From assembly GCF_020379485.1 (NCBI RefSeq), contig NC_063443.1, positions 18,657,531 through 18,721,530 of the forward strand: a DNA stretch of 64,000 nt. Reading direction: 5' to 3'. The translations under genes were made by a program, and so were the position numbers. The stretch comes from Brassica napus (Eukaryota > Streptophyta > Magnoliopsida > Brassicales > Brassicaceae). Below are positions 1 to 12,065 of this stretch, one piece after another. The notes under the pieces are model-generated. The model saw only the letters and a list, made by a program, of their open reading frames with translations, made no database searches and was not told the origin of the DNA. Every line of letters begins with the position of its first letter. The stretch's first letter is position 1.

Positions 1-204
1 ATGATAATAGTTTTTCATTCTATTTTAATAAAATTGAACTATTAAAATATAATTTACTTTTTTTTATTCATAAGATACAATTTTCAAAATATTTTAGCAA
101 TTAAAATAATAAATGTAAGATTTAAAATCTGTTATGTAATTTGTTATTTGAATATCACAACAATAAATTACATAGCGGTAGAGTTTAGGTTCTTTTAGAT
201 TTAA

Positions 205-1690
205 GTTTTGAGATTATTTTTTAGTGTTTAGGGTTGGTAGAGTTTTAGCGTTAGATGGGATTTATGGTTAGGTTTAGGTAGGGTTTTAGGGTTAGGTTTA
301 GACAGGGGTTAGGGTTAATAGGGTTTAGGGTTAGGTAGGGTTTAGGGTTGGAAAGGGTTTAGGGTTCGGTAGGGTTTTTAGGGTTAGGCAGGGTTTAGGG
401 TTAAGAAGGGTTTAGGATTAGAAATGGTTTATGATTAGGTAGGGTTTAGGGTTAAAAAGGGTTTAGGGTAGGTAGGGTTTAGGGTTAGGTAGGGTTTAGG
501 GTTAGTATGGTTTAGGGTTAGGTAGGGTTTAGGGTTAGGTAGGGTTTAAGGTTAGTAGGGTTTAGGGCTAAGTAGGGTTTAAGGTTAGGTAGGGTTTAGG
601 GTTAGGTAGGGTTTAGGGTTACGTAGGGTTTAGAATTAGGTAGGGTTTAGGGTTAGTAGGGTTTAGGGTTATGTATGGTTTAGGGTTAGTAGGGGTTAGG
701 GTTAGAAAAGGGTTTAGAGTTAAAACGATTTTAGGGTTAGGTAGGGTTTAGGTTAGGTAGGTTTTAGGTTAGGTAGGGTTTAGGGTTAATAGGGTTAGTG
801 TTAGGTAGGGTTTAGAATTAGGTAGGGTTTAGGGTTAGCATGGTTTAGGGTTAGAAAGGGTTTAGGGTTAGTAGGGTTTAGGGTTAGTACGATTTAGGGC
901 TAGAAAGGGTTTAGGGTTTGGTAGGGTATAGGGTTAGGTAGGGTTTAGGGTTAGGTCAGGTTTAGGGTTAGACGGGGTTTAGGGTTAGGTAGGGTTTAGG
1001 GTTAGAAAGGGTTTAGGGTAGGTAGGGTTTAGGGTTAGGTAGGGTTTAGAATTAGGTAGGGTTTAGGGTTAGATAGGGTTTAGGGTTAGTAGGGTTTAAG
1101 GTTAGTAGGGTTTAGGGTTAGGTAGGGTTTAGGGTTAGAAAAAGTTTTAGGTTAGGTAGGGTTTAGGGTTAGGTAGGGTTTAGGGTTAGAAAGGTTTTAG
1201 GTTAGATAGGGTTTAGGTTAGGTAGGGTTAGTAGGGTTTAGGGTTATGTAGGGTTAGGGTTAGGTAGGGTTTAGGGTTAGTAGGGTTTAGGGTTAGGTAG
1301 AGTTTAGGGTAGGTAGAGTTTAGGGTTAGGGTTAGGTAGGGTTTAGGGTTAGGTTTTAGGTAGGGTTTTAGGGTTATGAAGGGTTTAGGGTTAGATAGGG
1401 TTTAGGGTTAAATAGGGTTTAGGGTTAGGTAGGGTTTACGTTTAGGGTTAGGTAGGTTTACGGTTGGATAGGTTTAGGGTTTAGGTAGTATGAAGTGTTT
1501 AGGGATTAGGGTTAGGTTTATGTATGGTTTAAGGTTACATAGGGTTAAGGTCTAGGTTTATGTAGGGTTTATGGTTAAGTAAGATTTAGGGTTTAGGTAA
1601 TAGGAAAGATTTAGCGTTTGTTTTAGATTGGGTTTAAGGTTTGGTTTAGAATAATGCTTAGGATTATAGGATTTAGGGTTTGTTTGTTTT
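205..1690 (+). repeat. Degenerate interstitial telomere-type repeat array
   Basis: The plant telomere unit TTTAGGG recurs for about 1.5 kb, but mostly inside a longer unit, TTTAGGGTTAGGTAGGG (17 bp), with many one-base variants. Copies are most regular between 430 and 1450 and decay on both sides. The G-rich strand is the + strand, so the array reads away from the left end of the window; a true left chromosome end would read CCCTAAA. It is therefore interstitial or inverted, not a chromosome terminus in this orientation. No gene is seen in it. Confidence 0.93.
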
Positions 1691-3256
1691 TTTGTTTATG
1701 TATTTGGTGCTGAGTTTTTTGGATAAAACTTTATATTAATATTATTGATTCATAATTTTTCTTAAAATGTTAAAAATTTTAATGTGATTTTTAATGTTTT
1801 TAAAACAAAGTATGTATTTTTTGTTAAGTTTTTTGTGACAATAAGTTGAATATATCTTAGACCACAAATCATAAATATTTTTAGTCTTATACATTTTGTT
1901 TTTCAAGTTGTTGTTACTTTTATTTCCTTTTATACATTTCTTTTAATATTTATGTATGCATCCATAATATTTTTAAAAAAGATTTTTCATAAACTAATGT
2001 ATTTATTGTAGTTTTAAATATATTATAGTTTTCGTGCACTTGATTAAATTTTTTTGGTGTTGGTGGTATTTGAAGTGGTTGAGAACCATAATGGATATTT
2101 ACTTTCATAAAGTTTTTGGTGTATATTTAAAAATAAAAATTTGTAAAAGCTTTTAAATCATATAAATATAATATTCAACACACTTCTGTTGACTTTTTAT
2201 ATATTTAAAATTTTGAAGTAGGTAATTACAAATTTATTAAACTCATAGATTCGTTGCTACTTTATAAATTATCACACGATGAGGTACATGTGGGTAAAGA
2301 TTGCTTTGATGATAATATAATGTCCATATCGTAATGTGTCTTTTTTTTTGTTTTATCTACTATGTATTAAAAAATAATTAACACATTCAATAATATTAAA
2401 GAGTAAAAAGGCATGTCAATTGTTCATAGTATAAGCCCAAAGTTAAACTCAAGTCTAGCCAAAATAATAAAACCCAAAGACACGTGTCGGTCTGTCAGAG
2501 AGTGACTTTCCATGTGGATAACTTAGAAGAGAGGCAAACATATTTATATATATATAGATTCATTACTAAAATAAATCTTAAAATAACTCAATATTATATT
2601 TTTAATTATATAATTAAAAAAATTATTTGATTAATATTTAATTATATAATTTATGTTTTTAACGTTTTACTAAAATACTTTTTCATATAACAATACAATA
2701 TATGTATATAAATTATCTTTTTTAATTATAATTTTTAGATTTTGGATAATTCAATATTCTATATAATTAATAATTTTATTTAATTAATATTTAGTTATAG
2801 AATTTATGTTTTTAACTTTTTACTTAAAGACTTTATTAGATAACAATGCAATATATAAAGAAGTTATCTCTTTTTTAAATTATATTTTCAGATTTTGGAT
2901 AATTCTTACTATTCTTAATATTAATCAATTATCTAATCAAAATCAATTAAAATTTCGTTCTTATTTTTTAATTTATTTATACATTTTATTCATTAAGGGT
3001 TAAACGATATTAACCACTCTAACTTTCAGTGTGAGAACTCCATTGCGAAAATTTACTTCGCAAATAATAGTATTGATAGATAGATAGATCAAAGACTAGA
3101 GATAGAAAAAATGTAAGAGAAAAACGAAATACTTTTTTTTTATAAATGAAATAGATAAATACAGAAGTCTGTTGGGTAAAAGCTAATATCGAGCTCTTGT
3201 TGTTGTCTTTCTAGAAGTCTTTTTGTGTCTGTCTGATTAATCGATTGTCGGAGAAG
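1691..3256. other. AT-rich intergenic region and VPS60 upstream region
   Basis: No gene is supported here. The DNA is very AT-rich, and the open frame near 2806-3003 is low-complexity and has no recognisable protein signature. An ABRE-like motif, CACGTGTC, lies at 2481-2488. The stretch 3150-3256 directly before the VPS60 start codon is less AT-rich and is probably its promoter edge and 5' leader. Confidence 0.6.
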
Positions 3257-4669
3257 ATGAAGAGAATATTCGGTGCGAAGAACAACAAAGAGCCTCCACC
3301 GTCCATCCAGGATGCTTCTGATCGGGTTTGCATCTCTCTTTTCGATTCCTTTTTTGTTTCTTATTAATCGTTAAGAGGAATGTAGATGATTAGGGATAGT
3401 TTTTTTTTTTTTGAATATTTTGTTTCGAGATTTAAAAGCTGGATGAAGTGAATAGGTAGATATTCATGAGCTATGGCGAACTAGTTGGATCTTTAGAATC
3501 CCTAAATGTATTCTTCTCATGTTGGCAGATCAATAAAAGAGGAGAGTCAGTGGAAGAGAAGGTTAAGAGGCTTGATGCTGAGCTTTGCAAATACAAAGAC
3601 CAGATCAAAAGGACTAGACCTGGTCCTGCTCAAGAAGCTATCAAAGCTCGAGCTATGCGAGTTCTCAAACAAAAGAAAATGTAAGAGAAAATCATCATTG
3701 TGTTCATATCTTGTCTCTGCTTCTCTCAATGGTTTAATTAATATCATGATTTATTGTATTAGGTATGAAGGACAACGTGACATGCTCTATAATCAGACTT
3801 TTAACCTTGATCAAGTTTCTTTTGCTGCTGAAGGCCTCAAAGATGCTCAACAAACTGTATGTCTCATCCAATCACTTCTTCTTTTATCTTCCTAAAGATA
3901 TCTCATGTGTTTTTCATATGAATATTATGATGCTTTATGTACATGAATGTGGATAAATCCTATAAAACTTGATTAATTGCAGATGACAGCCTTGAAGTCT
4001 GCTAACAAGGAGTTAAAAGGAATGATGAAAACCGTCAAGATTCAAGATATTGATGTACGTTTTTTTAGTTTCTTTTGTTATTCAAGCTCTCTTGTTATTT
4101 GCTTCCTAGTAATAAGTAGTAACTAGTATTCTTTAACTATGGGTTATTAACTGTATGACACAGAATCTACAAGATGAGATGATGGACTTAATGGATGTGA
4201 GTTCTGAAATTCAAGATTCACTGGGCAGAAGCTACAATGTTCCTGATGACATTGACGAAGATGATCTCATGGGTGGTAAGTCCTTAAATCAATTTTTGTG
4301 GGGGATCAGTAGAAACTTATTTGCCATGTATGTTTGTGAATTACAGAGCTTGATGCACTTGAAGCTGACATGGGAAACGAGACTGAAGCTGACGGAGTGC
4401 CTTCCTATCTCCAACCCGACAAGGAACCGGATCTTGATGAGGAACTTGACTTGCCTCCTCCACCACCAGGAAGGACAACAACAACAGGAGCCCAACCTGA
4501 ACGAGCTGCTCAAGTGAGTTTCCCTCTCTAACTCTTATGTATGTAAATTATGATGAAGAACATTTTCTTTATGTTTGTTGCTGATGTGAGAGAGATTTTA
4601 TGATGAAAACAGAAGGCTGAGGATGAATGGGGATTACCTGCGGTGCCACGTGCTTCACTTCGGGGTTAA
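3257..4669 (+). CDS. VPS60: ESCRT-III-associated protein VPS60 (CHMP5 type)
   Basis: Seven exons join in frame to 240 residues: 3257-3325, 3529-3680, 3763-3856, 3983-4054, 4164-4275, 4347-4513, 4613-4669; all introns are GT-AG. The protein starts MKRIFGAKNNKEPPPS and has the charged coiled-coil Snf7 fold: a basic N-terminal half (residues about 20-110), the DLQDEMMDLMD-type acidic helix near 140-150, and an acidic proline-rich tail ending WGLPAVPRASLRG. The family helps drive membrane scission and Vps4/LIP5 recruitment in multivesicular endosome sorting. Length matches the Arabidopsis protein (about 235 residues). It is the first gene of the run collinear with Arabidopsis chromosome 5 (VPS60.2, At5g04850). 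The start is the first ATG of the family N-terminus. Confidence 0.95.
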
Positions 4670-5331
4670 ATTCACACTTTCTGCTTGTGTGCATACAAGA
4701 ATGTTCACCTCCAAGCGTTTGTTTTCACTTGTGAAAGCTACTAATACGTTTTGTGCATAACAGTCTCATAAACCTTGGATCCTCGATTTGTTCATGAGAA
4801 GCAGTGATTTAGTTTTTTTTTTTCTTTCCAGTCACTTATGTTTTGTGTTTGGTCCATTAGTAAACTTTCAAGTAATGAAAAGGTTAAATGTTTGGTATGT
4901 ACTCAATGGAATCTTGTTCTGTTCAGGTTGGTTTTGTGTGTTTTCCTCTGTTTCTAGACAAGAACTCATGTGGCTTTTAGCAGTTTTGATGGATGATCAA
5001 GAATCATGATAAATATCTCCAAGGCAATTTGGAGTAAACTGTTTGGTCAAAAGGTTAAAGACACATGTTCCCGTTTGGTAGAACGTATACGATACAAAAT
5101 TCTGTCCTTTAGAAGCTCTCACGTACCTTAAAATTTTCATGGTTTTCTAAAAACTTTTGTTATATTGTTTTTTTTTTGTTGTTGAGAGTTTTTAGATTAC
5201 CTGCAGATAGATAATGGAAATTTATAATGTGTGGAATCAAATAGAATGTAACGTCATATTATTGATGTGTAATCATATCATTCACGCACTCATTGTTGTA
5301 TAAAACTTAGAGTCTACAACGTCTAGTGACA
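4670..5331. other. Intergenic region between convergent genes
   Basis: VPS60 and the arabinofuranosidase gene point at each other here, so the stretch holds both 3' untranslated regions. No further gene, RNA or repeat is recognised. Confidence 0.6.
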
Positions 5332-8300
5332 CTAAATGTCGAATAATGAAAAGGAGTAGGGAGGAAGAACAAAAGTCAAGTTCCCCTCGGGCATTACCCC
5401 TAAGCTTTCTTGTGGCGTAATCTGCAGGAAACCAATAAGAAAAAATTGGTTTAGTAATTAAACGAATATGAGGCCGGTACTGCAACCAGTCTTACCATCT
5501 CTGGGTTGGAGAAGGAGTTCTCATCCATCACACTGGCAGATGTAAGTACTTTCTTCTTTTTTGCAGAAGCTTTCGTGTTGCTCGAGTCCAATCCAGTCAT
5601 CTTTACCTTCAGCTCCACTGTCACGTTTGCAAAGTTAACAGCCTGCAAATATATATATATATATGGATATCAACCCACAACATTCATTTTTCAAACTCAA
5701 AATCTGTAAAATAATTACACTTGAGAAACAACACAAAACCTTAATCTGTATGTAATCAGAGCCATTGCTTTGGAAGGATATGGCAGATGCTTCAACATAA
5801 GAAGAGTTTCCCTCCATAGTAGAGCTGAGAAGAGTTGCTCCACTTGACTCTGTGAAGAATTGTTGGACCCAATAGCTTGGTGTTCCATACAAATGAGACG
5901 AGTTGAAAACTATAGCATCTGGCAACCACCTGATAAATAAATAAAAACAAAGCAAAACGTCTTTGATGATTTCTGACTAAACCATTCAATGTAACTAAAG
6001 TGAGAGAGATACACATACCTTCTGTCGTTTGTGTTAACGAAGAGAGGTGCATAGCTTACCATTCCTACAACATCACTGCAAACAAAAAACAAGGAGAGTA
6101 AATGTAAAAAAAAACTTTTGTTATGTGGTGGTCCAAACCGGAGAAAGACGAGAAAAAGTTGTGTAAGAAAAAACCTGTTCTTTTCCAAACCAAGGAGGAA
6201 ACCTGCTTCACCAAGAGCGGCTAGAAGGTTTCCCTTATTAGCATCTGTTTCGCTCTTCGCAGCGTATTCACTAACGAAAGCCTGTGAACCAAACAAATGT
6301 TCAAAGCTTCATCAATAAGATATGCAGAGGCTATGAGGAGATGGTTCTCCTCTAGATGATTCTGAAACATTTACAATTGTAGTGTCTTTTAATTTCTAAA
6401 AACACTAAGTACATGATGCGTTCATTGTAAAAAGATTTATTTTGGGTTGAATAAATTTAACATTTATTCAAAAAAAAAGTTTTTGTTGCATGAAAAATAT
6501 GAACTCTTTATCACCTTTGGATCATCACGCGATGTATTGTCAAACTTATGGGACATGGAAAACAAATCCTTGGCAGGAGCATAAACCTGGAACAAAAAGG
6601 AGATGCATACACACAGTTTGATTGGCAATCATAAACGTTTGTTTGTGTATGTTTTTTACGTGAAAATCATAGTAATCAGCGGGGTGATCGAGTGGTTGAG
6701 ACGATCCATCGCAGTTGGAGATGATTTTGATGTCTGGATAGGCTTTCTTGATAGCATTATAGAACTCAAGGTAGTTTCCTGAACAAAAATAAAATTGTGT
6801 ATCTAATTTAGTATATGATCAAAAGCTCCTTTATCTTCATTAGGTAAGTAAAGGTTAAAACCTTTGTAGTATTTTTTCCCACAATCTTCATTCCCAACAG
6901 CAACATATTTAAGGCCAAAAGGCTTTGGATGTCCCATTGCAGCTCGAACTGATCCCCATGTTGAATTAGCATCACCACGAGCAAACTCAATACCATCTAG
7001 CGCTTCCTGAAACCAAACAAAATAGAAAGAGATCACATTTTTAGTTTTGTCACTGCCTCACTAGTGAACCGCAATCACTCTCTTAAACTTAAAAAGAAAG
7101 AGTTTCATGAGAATACTTGAACAAACGGCATGATACGTGCGGTTTCAACTTGATCATGATGACTGATTCCTGCAACAGTTTCAAAGAGGTTAATACATGT
7201 AGTAGTGAAAGTAAGAAGAAGTGTTAAAGATATAGTTAACTGAAGAGTTACCACTGTTAAACACCCATATTGGAGCTGCACCGAGATCTTCAGCCAGCTG
7301 CAATAATATTTTGCTTAGAAAAATTAAACTTAGGTGAATGATTCAACACTTAAATATGGTTACAGAAAAGGTAAGAATATTTTTACATGAAAGAACTCAA
7401 AGTGACCAAGACCATCATCTGTCCAGTAGTTCCAAACATCACCAAAGTGGCCAGGCCTCTCTTCCCAAGCTCCCACGGTTTCTTTCCAGTGGAATGCGTT
7501 GCTTAACGAATCACCCTCCACATAACAACCACCTAACTCAAGAAAATACTTTATAAGTATTTTGGCTTATTTCACAAAAAAAAAATCATAAAAAAGACTC
7601 GCAAAAATATTAATAAGTCTTTTAGCTTATTTCATCTAATTAATTCATATATTACTAAAGATAACATGAAGTGAAATGGTGTTTTTGCAATTTAGAGATT
7701 ACCAGGGAAACGGATGAAACGAGGTTTTAGATCAACCATCATTTGGAAAAGATCATTCCTAAAACCATGTCCCTGTGACCGAACCAAAAATATGAATTAG
7801 TAGCTTGATTACTCTAGGCTGTTTCTCAAAGAAGTAAACAAACCTACCTTATAAGTATCCACAGGCATGGCTGAGACTTGATCAAACCAGATTGAACCAT
7901 TTTTGGTAGTTGTCAATTGAAGCCTTGCGCCATCATCTGTTCCATTTGCCTCCAAAAGCATTTCCTTCTTTGTCCATTTTGAAACCTCAGAAGCCAAAGC
8001 TCTGCAAGAAGTAAAAAAAAATGATAAACAAACCAGTCTTGAAAAAATACTAGGAAACTATTAAAACAAGACTTTGAAAGTTTCGCTCTTACATAATCTG
8101 CTCTGATGCAAGAGTTAGTGATCCATTCGAGCTTGTCAAAGACACAGACACATCGATGTCCCCAGTGGAACGCACATAAAGGGTCACTTTGTATTTCTTT
8201 CCTTCTTCAATGTTCTACAAAAAAAATGGAAGTGAATAGAAATTTTATGTTTATCATCAGAGAAAATAGCAAAGTATGAAACGTACCATGCCCCAGTAAC

Positions 8301-9023
8301 CCGGGTTATAAACCCCGACTCCTTCTGATGGACAACCACTGCTGTTACAAAGCACTTCCATTCTAAGTGCAATTTTGTTGCGCTCAAAACATGAAGAGCG
8401 GTCTGTAACTACAGATATGGTTGATTCATCTCCAATAATGGACCATGGCCAGATACTGGAAGGAATGATTTGTCCACCAGCTTCAAATCCTGGAGCAAAA
8501 GATTTAACAATGAGTTTAGTTTTGTTATTTTCACCATTCTTTTTTCATGAAAAATGTTACAGGAAATAAAGTTAAAATTCAGACAAAAACCTCTGTTGCT
8601 AACAAGTTCAGCCCACAGTCCACCTGCTCCAGCATGATTGATTTCCTGTCAAGAATTACTTGAGATTTAGTTTTATAAAGAGTTACATTGATACTTAAAG
8701 CATCAAACTATGTAAAAAAATACAAGAAAATCAGAGTAAGTCCAAGATTCGTTTGAATATAATTTTTGGTGACAGCATAAAAAAGCCAGAAAAGTCATGA
8801 AACTGTGTTAAACCTCAAAGAAGATCCCAAAAAGGGTTTCAGGAATGGGTCGTCCTGTGGCGTTGGAAGCTTCTACTTGCAGTGTCACATAATGTTTTTC
8901 GTTGTCTTCTCGAGCATCAACAAGACGAACATTCTCGTAAGCAGAATAAGAGCCAAGGAGAAATAATGTCAGGAAAATACTTGTCAGAAACTTCAGAGAA
9001 CACTCCATGTCCATCATCGCCAA
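5332..9023 (-). CDS. GH51 alpha-L-arabinofuranosidase (ASD1 type)
   Basis: Seventeen exons on the minus strand join to 661 residues: 8814-9023, 8591-8645, 8287-8489, 8093-8214, 7848-8001, 7703-7772, 7387-7532, 7252-7297, 7117-7169, 6862-7006, 6660-6778, 6515-6586, 6175-6281, 6019-6075, 5740-5929, 5496-5642, 5332-5421. The total is divisible by three. A hydrophobic signal segment (residues about 10-30) indicates secretion to the cell wall. GH51 signatures are visible: ETLFGIFFE, GLWAELVSNRGFE, the acid/base Glu in GNEDCG, and the nucleophile Glu in FVSEYA. The family releases terminal L-arabinose from arabinan and arabinoxylan. Closest by memory are ASD1/ASD2 of Arabidopsis (about 678 residues). 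Three in-frame Met codons (MAMMDME) make the exact start uncertain by a few residues. All coding frames look intact. Confidence 0.92.
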
Positions 9024-9916
9024 ATCTGATCAAAGGAAAGACATTACAGGGTTAATTTATATATCAATAAAAAATATTTCTTTGAATTTACGAGAACGAC
9101 TTAGTAACTACATACAGACTATTTTGGAAAGAAAACAAAATGCACATGGTATCCTATGCTTTTTCACTCCGTTTACGGGAAAGAACCATTCAATACAAAT
9201 TAAACAAAATTATTAAATACTTAAAAGGAATTCAATAATTAATCTAAAAAAGGAGAAAAGAACATAAAATGACGAGGATTTCAATTTGACTACTTAGCAC
9301 TTTACCTAACTAATTACACATTTGCATGAAAATACTGAAATTAGAGGAGACGTGAACGCAGAAGTCTTTTGCCGATTTCGACTATAAAGTAAACCAAGAA
9401 GTTCAGAGACATCTAAACTTTTGTCCTCCATTGCAAGTTTCTTAAGTAATGGTTCTTAAAAAAAAATTACACAACTCAAACAATTACCATCTGTACAATA
9501 TACTTTCATTCATGGTGCTAAGAGCATGATTAACCCTAGAAACCCATTAGGTTTCTTAATGACTATTTAAGTATTAAATTTTAGTTAAAAACTTTAGTTA
9601 AGAATCACCTAATTTTCTTGCTTCAATGGAAGTTTCTTAATGAAGAGTTCTTAAAAAAAAAAAAAATTAAAAAGATGAATTGTAATCAAGTTTCAGGCAA
9701 TGTACACACAAGAAGAGACAGAGAAAGATCATAGATGAGCGTTTTGTGACATTATACTGTGTCGAAATTGTAAAAGAAAGGAGCTCAATCCTTTAGAATC
9801 TGTGAACCAATGAACTGAAATTAACTTTATAGTGTATGGCAACAAACTTGATAAGACTACAACAACAACATGAAAGTTATGTAGCTGCCGATAAAGCAAA
9901 GGGGTTTTAAACTTAC
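9024..9916. other. Upstream region of the arabinofuranosidase gene with MITE-like sequence
   Basis: No gene is supported. From about 9520 the sequence carries GAGCATGATTAACC and several copies of a TTTCTTAA(T/G) motif, a look common to small non-autonomous DNA transposons of Brassicaceae. The region is the probable promoter of the minus-strand GH51 gene, so this element would lie about 0.5 kb upstream of its start. Confidence 0.45.
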
Positions 9917-10240
9917 TTCCTGGAAAGCCTTGGACTGACTGTTACAAGAAGCAAAGGCCATGTTGGCAACAGGGGGCGCAGCAGAAGCAGAGCCCATGCT
10001 GTTGGCAACATGGGGCGCAGAAGCAGGGGCAGCAGCCTCAGAAACAACGGTTTCATGCTTAATGATTCAGTGAACACACAAAACAAAGAAAAAAACCCTA
10101 ATAATTACATATCAATGAAAAATTAACACGATGGATTATTAAAGGAATCAGAAAATGAAATTCATACCAGTTTGAAGAGGCGGGGTACGTGCTGGTGCAG
10201 GGCGAATCAGCCGTCGAGGATGATAGTTCACTCGAATCAG
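9917..10240 (-). pseudogene. Fragment of a CHCH-domain (AT12CYS/CHCHD2-like) gene
   Basis: Read on the minus strand, 10168-10237 encodes PRRLIRPAPARTPPLQT, similar to the Pro/Arg/Ala-rich N-terminus of AT12CYS proteins, and ends at a GT donor. 9917-10057 encodes ETVVSEAAAPASAP and, at its end, SQSKAFQE, the segment just before the first Cys of the CHCH domain, again ending at a GT donor. The middle glycine-rich part and both CX9C motifs are absent, so it cannot encode a working protein. An internal duplication of about 33 bp (the GTTGGCAACA...GGGCGCAG unit) is visible at 9958-10035. Reading frame and splice sites are preserved, so capture by a DNA transposon is more likely than reverse transcription. 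Confidence 0.6.
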
Positions 10241-10675
10241 CCGAGCTTAACGCTCGACTTCACCAAACCTACCATCTTTGGATCCATGCGCACATATTCT
10301 TACCGGAAAGCTAGAAAAAGAGGCGGCGAGATGGCAACAACACGTGGAGGCCAAAGGAGCCGTTGATGACTGAGGGAAGGGAAGCAAGCAACTGGTGAGA
10401 GACATAGTAGCTCGTCGGTTCGGTGAGAAAGAAAAAAAAAAGATTAAATGGGATGCTGACACGTGGTTGAAAAACCACTCTAAGGATTGATCACCAAAAT
10501 CATTAATTAAGAATCGGTAACAAAGTTTTTATTTATTTATGATTTAATTATATCAGTCATTTAGTTTTAAAACCCCCTTAAGAATTGCCCATAATCATGG
10601 TTTATAAATGTGTTTAGAAAATTTAAAACAACACTAAAGATCATAGGCTTCAATGTATAGAGCATTTACTGAAAA
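10241..10675. other. Intergenic region with right edge of a possible DNA transposon
   Basis: A minus-strand frame near 10247-10420 starts MSLTSCLLPFPQSS and resembles a short transit-like leader, but I cannot assign it and see no continuation. Around 10570-10605 the sequence CCCTTAAGAATTGCCCATAA is followed by TCATGG, roughly mirroring the GAGCATGATTAACC segment at 9522; together they may bound one element carrying the CHCH fragment. A short piece of the 350-bp satellite follows at about 10610-10680. Confidence 0.35.
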
Positions 10676-10679
10676 ACTC

Positions 10680-11075
10680 AATATTTTACAAAAATATAAT
10701 TAATGCAAGTTTATGTTTATATGCTTAGGTAAATGAATAATGCACTTTTATATTATTTTGACTATAATCTCAAAAAATTAATTGAAAGATTTTCTTTAGA
10801 AAAAATATAATTAACACAAGTTTATTTTTTATGTAGATTGATATGCTTAGGTAAATGAATCATGCACTTTTATATTATTTTGACTATAATCTCAGAAAAT
10901 TAATTGAAAGATTTCCTTACGAAAATATAATTAATGCAAGTTTATGTTTATATGCTTAGGTAAATGAACCATGCACTTTTATATTATTTTGACTATAATC
11001 TCAGAAAATTAATTGAAAGATTTTCTTTACAAAAATATAATTAATGCAAGTTTATGTTTATATGTATATATATAT
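10680..11075 (-). repeat. 110-bp minisatellite upstream of first defensin-like gene
   Basis: About three and a half tandem copies of a unit near 110 bp are seen, marked by GCTTAGGTAAATGAAT, TTGACTATAATCTCA and AATTAATGCAAGTTTATG. The same unit occurs in reverse orientation at 16435-17470, where it is repeated more often. The array ends about 65 bp before the start codon of the defensin-like gene, so it forms most of its upstream region. Confidence 0.9.
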
Positions 11076-11140
11076 ATGTATGTATATAGGAATCTAAAAT
11101 ATAATAGAACTCTCAAACAATTTATAAAACATCCTACAAA

Positions 11141-11454
11141 ATGAGTCTTTCCAAAAAATGTATATTAATCGCATTTGTTTTCACTCTTTTCTTTGCGATG
11201 TCAATTGTTCGCTGCACCGATATTGTTTCAGGTACTACATTAAAATTTAATTTTTAGTTATGCTAAAGTCTTCATTCCTGCATAATTTTAATACTTTATT
11301 ATTTCTTACTATTTGAATAGATTTCGGAGTAAAGTATAATATGTGCTATGGTCCATGTGACGACAAAGGAGTGTGTAGGCCGTTTTGTTATTCCAAAAAA
11401 GGTCCGAAAAGGGGAGACTGTGTTGGTGGCACTTGTTGTTGTGATGAACACTAA
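11141..11454 (+). CDS. Defensin-like secreted cysteine-rich peptide, copy 1
   Basis: Two exons (11141-11231 and 11321-11454, GT-AG intron) encode 74 residues. Exon 1 is a signal peptide (MSLSKKCILIAFVFTLFFAM...), exon 2 the mature peptide with eight cysteines in the order C-x3-C-x6-C-x3-C-x9-C-x4-CCC, containing CYGPCDDKGVC and GDCVGGTCCC. The intron position between signal and mature parts is typical of plant defensin-like (DEFL/LCR) genes, small peptides used in defence or reproductive signalling. A minus-strand paralogue lies at 16061-16377 within an inverted duplication. Codon use and all frames are intact. I cannot assign it to a named DEFL subfamily. Confidence 0.88.
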
Positions 11455-12065
11455 ATAAAATATTAAATAATATCATTTGATATTATATCTTGTATGAAAT
11501 GAAATAATATTACCAATAATACATAAAATTCTTTTACAAAAAAAATATAAATGTTATCACATTGAAGTTACTTTGATTAACCTCGAGAAAACATTAGTCA
11601 AAGTGCATGTCTTTTCTAAAAAAACATTGATAAAAGTATAGCAAAATATTAATAATGTAAATATGTAATCCCACATGACATAGAACTGTAAACTATGGAA
11701 GGGAAAACACGTGAAGAACAATTAACGTTACATATATATGTCATGCAAAAATAAATGAAGTGAAAAAGGAAACTAATAAAAAAATGGTAAATGTAAGTAA
11801 GTGAAAAACAAAAATATTAATTTAAAAATAAAATATTCATTTTTTCCTTTGTACATATATTCATTTTAAAAAAAGGAAACTAATAAGTGAATGTAAATGT
11901 AATTAAGTGAAAAATAAAAATATTCATTTAAAAATAAAATATTCATTTTTCCTTTGTACATATATATTCCTTTTTTTCTTTTACCAAAATAAATATTCAT
12001 TTTTTCTCAACATTAAAATAAATCCTATGAACGGAGACGTCTCATAAACCCTACATAGTAGAAGC
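11455..12065 (+). repeat. 3' flank of defensin-like copy 1, repeated elsewhere
   Basis: The region downstream of copy 1 is AT-rich and non-coding. Its part 11690-11990 (CACGTGAAGAACAATTAACG, then repeated AAATATTCATTT segments) returns inverted at 15605-15835. The segment from the same motif through GGAGACGTCTCATAAACCCT (near 12035-12055) returns directly at about 12960-13145. Three copies of this flank therefore exist around the two genes. Confidence 0.75.

Noticed and set aside
205..1690. Left chromosome end (true telomere)
   Set aside because: The G-rich strand is + here; a left terminus would show CCCTAAA on the + strand. The units are also heavily mutated.
2806..3003. 65-residue hydrophobic frame upstream of VPS60
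   Set aside because: AT-rich low-complexity translation without homology features or a promoter.
10247..10462. 71-residue minus-strand frame resembling a transit peptide
   Set aside because: No recognisable family and no downstream exon; kept only as a remark in the intergenic entry.
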